Origin: Delftia sp. PS-11 | GTDB taxonomy: Bacteria > Pseudomonadota > Gammaproteobacteria > Burkholderiales > Burkholderiaceae_C | DNA length: 64,000 nucleotides | Assembly (NCBI RefSeq): GCF_029870285.1 | Contig: NZ_JACSYA010000017.1 | Coordinates: 1 to 64,000, forward strand | Direction of reading: 5' to 3' | Part shown: positions 60,666 through 64,000 of the stretch, one piece after another | How the letters are laid out: every line of letters starts with the position of its first letter | Position numbering within the stretch: position 1 is the stretch's first letter | The notes under the pieces: model-generated | Database searches by the model: none | What the model was told of the DNA's origin: nothing | Seen by the model: the letters and a program-made list of their open reading frames with translations, nothing else | Position numbers and translations under genes: made by a program

Positions 60666-62438
60666 TCACGCGTCGTCGCGCGGCCAGTCCACCTGGCCTG
60701 AATGCGTGACCGCGCCCTGGTGGGCCGGGCGCACGGTCAGCGCGTATTTTTCGAGCACGCCGCCCAGCGGACGGGCCTGGCGGCGCGCTGCAGCGGCCTG
60801 CACCAGGCGTTCGGCCAGCTCGCTGTCGTGCATCTCGACCGTGATGCTGCGCGCATCGGCCCGCGCATCAATGGCGATAATGTCGCCATCGCGCAGCGCG
60901 GCGATCGGGCCGTTGTCGGCCGCCTCGGGGCCCGCATAGCCGATGCACAGGCCGCGCGTGGCCCCCGAAAAACGCCCGTCGGTCAGCAGCGCCACCTTGT
61001 CGCCCATGCCCTGGCCATAGAGCAGCGCCGTGATGCCCAGCATCTCGCGCATGCCCGGGCTGCCGCGCGGTCCCTCGTTGCGGATGACGATGACATCGCC
61101 AGCCGCGTACTGCATGGCTTGCACGGCGGCCTGCGCCTGTTCCTCGGAGTCGAAGACCCGGGCAGGGCCGCGATGCACCAGGGTCTTGAGCCCGGCCGTC
61201 TTGAGCAGCGCGCCATCGGGGCACAGGTTGCCCTTGAGCACGGTGAGGCCGCCGTCGCGCGTGATCGGGTCGCCGGGCTTGCGCACCACTTCGCCATCGG
61301 GCGGCGCGGCATTGGCCAGTTCCTCGGCCAGCGTGCGGCCCGTGAAGGTCAGCGCATCGCCATGCACCAGGCCCTGCTCCATCAGCGTACGCAGGATCAC
61401 GCCAGCGCCGCCGATGTAGTAGACATCGCGCGCCAGAAAGCGCCCGCCAGGGCGCAGGTCGGCAATCAGCGGCGTGCGCGCGAAGATCTCGGCCACGTCG
61501 TCCAGGTGAAACCGGATGCCCGCCTCGTGCGCGATGGCCGGCAGGTGCAGCGCGGCATTGGTCGAGCCACCCGTGGCGCTGACCACGGCACAGGCGTTTT
61601 CCAGCGCCTTGCGCGTGACGATATCGCGCGGCAGCGGGCCGCTGCCCTCGGCGCTGGCCCACACGGCCTGCATCAGCTGACGTGCAGCGCGGCGCATCAA
61701 TGGAGCACGCTCGCTGAATACGGCGGGCACCATGCTGGAGCCGATGGGCGCCAGGCCCAGGGCCTCGCTGACCATGCCCATGGTATTGGCCGTGAACTGG
61801 CCAGCGCAGGCACCCGCCGTGGGCAGGCAGGCGCGGGCCATGGCCTCCAGGTCCCGGGCCGAAGCCGTGCCGGCCAGCACCTGGCCGATGGTCTCGTAGG
61901 TATCGACCACGTTGAGGTCGCGCCCGTGCACGCCGGGCGCCTGCCCCGGCAGGGCCGAGCCGCCATGCACGAAGACGCTGGGCACATTGCAGCGCACCAT
62001 GGCCATCATCAGGCCGGGCAGGTTCTTGTCGCAGGCGCCAATGGCGAAGATGCCATCCCACTGGTGGCCGCGCACCGACGCCTCCACGCTGTCGGCGATC
62101 AGCTCGCGCGACACCAGCGAAAAACGCATGCCCGAATGCGCCATGGTCAGCCCGTCGCTGACCGACACCACGGGGCATTCATGCGGCATGCCGCCGCCCG
62201 CGTAAATGCCGGTCTTGGCATGCTGGGCCTGCTCGCGCAGGTTCAGGTTGCAGGGGCTCATCTCCCCGCCCGTGTGGAACACGCCGATGTGCGGCCGCTC
62301 GATGTCATCGTCATCCTGCCCCAGCGCATGCAGAAAGCTGCGCGTGGTGGCACGGATGGTGCCGCTGCGGATAAGGGCCGAACGCAAGGGGACGGACTCG
62401 GGGGAGGCGTTGTCGGAGGGGGCAGTTTTCTTGTTCAT
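60666..62438 (-). CDS. IlvD/Edd-family dehydratase
   Basis: A 590-residue Fe-S dehydratase of the IlvD/Edd family. Cluster ligands are visible in [28 protein letters not shown] and [32 protein letters not shown] and [22 protein letters not shown] segments mark the C-terminal half. The combination with a Bug receptor and MocR regulator, without isoleucine-valine genes, suggests a sugar-acid or hydroxy-acid dehydratase rather than the housekeeping dihydroxy-acid dehydratase, but the sequence alone does not decide. It is the first gene of a likely two-gene operon. Confidence 0.9.
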   Translation of the reverse strand: MNKKTAPSDNASPESVPLRSALIRSGTIRATTRSFLHALGQDDDDIERPHIGVFHTGGEMSPCNLNLREQAQHAKTGIYAGGGMPHECPVVSVSDGLTMAHSGMRFSLVSRELIADSVEASVRGHQWDGIFAIGACDKNLPGLMMAMVRCNVPSVFVHGGSALPGQAPGVHGRDLNVVDTYETIGQVLAGTASARDLEAMARACLPTAGACAGQFTANTMGMVSEALGLAPIGSSMVPAVFSERAPLMRRAARQLMQAVWASAEGSGPLPRDIVTRKALENACAVVSATGGSTNAALHLPAIAHEAGIRFHLDDVAEIFARTPLIADLRPGGRFLARDVYYIGGAGVILRTLMEQGLVHGDALTFTGRTLAEELANAAPPDGEVVRKPGDPITRDGGLTVLKGNLCPDGALLKTAGLKTLVHRGPARVFDSEEQAQAAVQAMQYAAGDVIVIRNEGPRGSPGMREMLGITALLYGQGMGDKVALLTDGRFSGATRGLCIGYAGPEAADNGPIAALRDGDIIAIDARADARSITVEMHDSELAERLVQAAAARRQARPLGGVLEKYALTVRPAHQGAVTHSGQVDWPRDDA

Positions 62439-62536
62439 ACGCGGGCCGCAAAGCAGGCGCCCACCATATCGGGGTCCGTGGCTTTTGCTATCCGCATTTA
62501 CACCAGCAACTGTCTTTTAAATCGCATTTCAGCGAC

Positions 62537-62569
62537 AAAAAAAATGGCCCCAGGACAGGACCTGGGGCC
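62537..62569 (-). terminator. Rho-independent terminator of ccoG
   Basis: GGCCCCAGG (62546-62554) and CCTGGGGCC (62561-62569) form a 9-bp GC stem with a 6-base loop. On the minus strand eight U residues follow after one A, 95 bases beyond the ccoG stop. Confidence 0.88.
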
Positions 62570-62663
62570 GCCAAAACGGTGCTGGTCCGCGCTGCAGCGA
62601 ACATAAGCGCCGTGCATACGGGCGCCGTGCATAACGACTGCGTTGTAGTTTGTGCCCGATGCG

Positions 62664-64000
62664 TCAGCGCGGCACGAGGAACGTGGTGTGCGCCTGTTGC
62701 ACCAGCCCGGCCTCGCCCACTGCTGCAGCCGTGATCTCCACGCCATGGGAGCCCGGCTGCGCCGCGCCATAGGGCGCCTGCAGGCGCACCACGACCCAGC
62801 GGTCCTGGGCCGCGCCGACCTCCACCTCGGTATCTGACGCCACGCGCAACCCCTCGATGCCTGCGGCCGACAGCGTGTAGCGCTGATCCCGCTCGGTAGC
62901 GTTGCCGATCTGGATGCGGTAGATGTTCTCGATCTGGCCGCCGCCAACGATGCGCGACAGCGTGCTCCGGTCACGCACCACGTCCAGCTTGAGCGGCGTG
63001 CGCAGCGCCAGGCTGGCGGCCATGGCCGTGGAGATGGCCGCCAGCGCCGCGCCATAGACCAGCACGCGAGGGCGCAGGATGCGACGCACCAGCTCGCCCT
63101 GGCGCCAGCCCCGGGCCATGCCATTTTGCGTGGACAGGCGAATCAGCCCGCGCGGGTAATGCATGCGGTCCATGACGCTGTTGCAGGCATCGATGCACAG
63201 GCCGCATCCGATGCACTCGTACTGCAGCCCATCGCGGATATCGATGCCCGCCGGGCAGACCTGCACGCACAGCGTGCAGTCGATGCACTCGCCCAGGCCC
63301 TGGGCGCGATGGTCCAGGCCCTTGGGGCGCGGGCCGCGCGCCTCGCCGCGTGCGGCGTCATAGGTGACGATCAGCGTGTCCCGGTCGAACATGGCGCTCT
63401 GGAACCGTGCATAGGGGCACATGTGCTTGCAGACCTGTTCACGCAGAAAGCCCGCGTTGCCGTAGGTGGCCAGCGCATAGAACAGCACCCAGAAAATCTG
63501 CCAGGGTCCGGTGAAGGCCAGTACTTCAGGCAGCAGGCTGCGGATGGGCACAAAGTAGCCGACGAAGCTCAGCCCCGTCCACAGCGCGATCAGCAGCCAC
63601 AGCGCATGCTTGCCGCCGCGCCGCGCGAGCTTCTCCAGCCCCCAGCCGCTGGCATCCAGGCGCAGCCGCGCGCTGCGGTCGCCCTCCAGGCGGCGCTCCA
63701 CCCACATGAATATCTCGGTATACACCGTCTGCGGGCAGGAAAAGCCGCACCACAGCCGCCCGGCCACCGTGGTGAACAGAAACAGCGCCAGCGCCGACAC
63801 GATGAGCAGCACGGCCAGGTAGATGAAATCCTGCGGATACAGCAGCCAGCCGAAGATATAAAAGCGCCGCTGCTCCAGATCGAACAGCAGGGCCTGGCGG
63901 CCATGGATCTGCAGCCAGGGCACGCCATAGAAAAACAGCTGGGTGAGCCAGACCAGCGCCCAGCGCCAGCGGGCAAAGCGCCCTGCAATGGAGCGCGGCT
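62664..64000 (-). CDS. ccoG: Cytochrome c oxidase accessory protein CcoG (FixG/RdxA), N-terminus cut by window edge
   Basis: A membrane ferredoxin for assembly of cbb3-type cytochrome oxidase, probably in copper reduction. The frame stays open to the right edge (SIAGRFARWRWALVWLTQLFFYG before the first GTG at 63923), so the true start lies outside. Transmembrane segments precede the periplasmic-loop motif LWCGFSCPQTVYTEIFMWVERRLEG. Two 4Fe-4S motifs follow: CIDCTLCVQVCPAGID and CIGCGLCIDACNSVMD. The last 150 residues form the FixG Ig-like domain. This gene normally follows ccoNOPQ, which would be expected to the right. Confidence 0.95.
   Translation of the reverse strand, partial: PRSIAGRFARWRWALVWLTQLFFYGVPWLQIHGRQALLFDLEQRRFYIFGWLLYPQDFIYLAVLLIVSALALFLFTTVAGRLWCGFSCPQTVYTEIFMWVERRLEGDRSARLRLDASGWGLEKLARRGGKHALWLLIALWTGLSFVGYFVPIRSLLPEVLAFTGPWQIFWVLFYALATYGNAGFLREQVCKHMCPYARFQSAMFDRDTLIVTYDAARGEARGPRPKGLDHRAQGLGECIDCTLCVQVCPAGIDIRDGLQYECIGCGLCIDACNSVMDRMHYPRGLIRLSTQNGMARGWRQGELVRRILRPRVLVYGAALAAISTAMAASLALRTPLKLDVVRDRSTLSRIVGGGQIENIYRIQIGNATERDQRYTLSAAGIEGLRVASDTEVEVGAAQDRWVVVRLQAPYGAAQPGSHGVEITAAAVGEAGLVQQAHTTFLVPR

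Overview
The window is high-GC, densely coded bacterial DNA. Gene content and order (lysC, tRNA-Ser, a beta-proteobacterial rRNA leader, ribB-ribH-nusB, ybgC-tolQRA, a Bug-type receptor, TACAAT-type -10 boxes) point to the Burkholderiales, most likely Comamonadaceae (Delftia/Comamonas type). Genus is inferred from general resemblance, not from a search. Almost all of it reads as core chromosome. Three parts stand out: a 7.8-kb surface-protein gene with a locally AT-rich insert, an AT-richer diguanylate cyclase locus, and a two-gene RNA/ribosome repair cassette beside the tol genes.

Layout. 1-0.4 kb: tandem promoters and leader of an rRNA operon running off the left edge, then a terminator and tRNA-Ser(GCU). 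0.4-6.2 kb (minus): lysC, tilS, accA, a HhH-GPD DNA glycosylase, cysS. 6.4-10 kb (plus): TPR protein, periplasmic and cytoplasmic cyclophilins, lpxH, mtfA. 10-11.8 kb: LysR regulator divergent from a TauE-type permease. 11.8-15 kb: a homodimeric 2-oxoacid dehydrogenase E1 divergent from an Lrp-family regulator, with an Lrp-like site between them. 15-19.5 kb (minus): DUF3014, esterase, LigB-type dioxygenase, arfB, alpha/beta hydrolase, aroQ. 20-25 kb: glnS and small envelope proteins. 25-32.8 kb (minus): a 2592-residue secreted adhesin-like protein (DUF4347, Gly-rich beta-helix, seven 360-bp repeats, Pro-Thr linkers, RTX). 33-42 kb: MFS exporter, truC, DHH phosphoesterase, M20 hydrolase, YlqF GTPase, gshA, SDR. 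42-45 kb: AT-rich intergenic block and a GAF-PAS-PAS-GGDEF protein. 45-49 kb: ferredoxin, riboflavin genes, nusB, aminotransferase. 49-52 kb: ybgC-tolQ-tolR-tolA. 52.3-54 kb: rtcB-prfH. 54-55.8 kb: second permease/LysR divergent pair with a duplicated operator-like dyad. 55.9-64 kb: trhP, ParB-like protein, MocR regulator, Bug receptor, IlvD-type dehydratase, and ccoG running off the right edge.

The most notable system is the rtcB-prfH pair at 52.3-54.0 kb: an RNA ligase plus a GGQ release-factor-like protein, overlapping by 10 bases. The family is known to rescue ribosomes whose 16S decoding centre has been cut. Here it lies directly after tolQRA, the import route used by colicins that make such cuts, and no tolB-pal follows tolA before it. 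Other items worth a look are the repeat architecture and mosaic composition of the giant secreted protein, the RibA-like domain of RibB that lacks its zinc cysteines, and two divergent regulator/target pairs whose operator candidates can be read directly.
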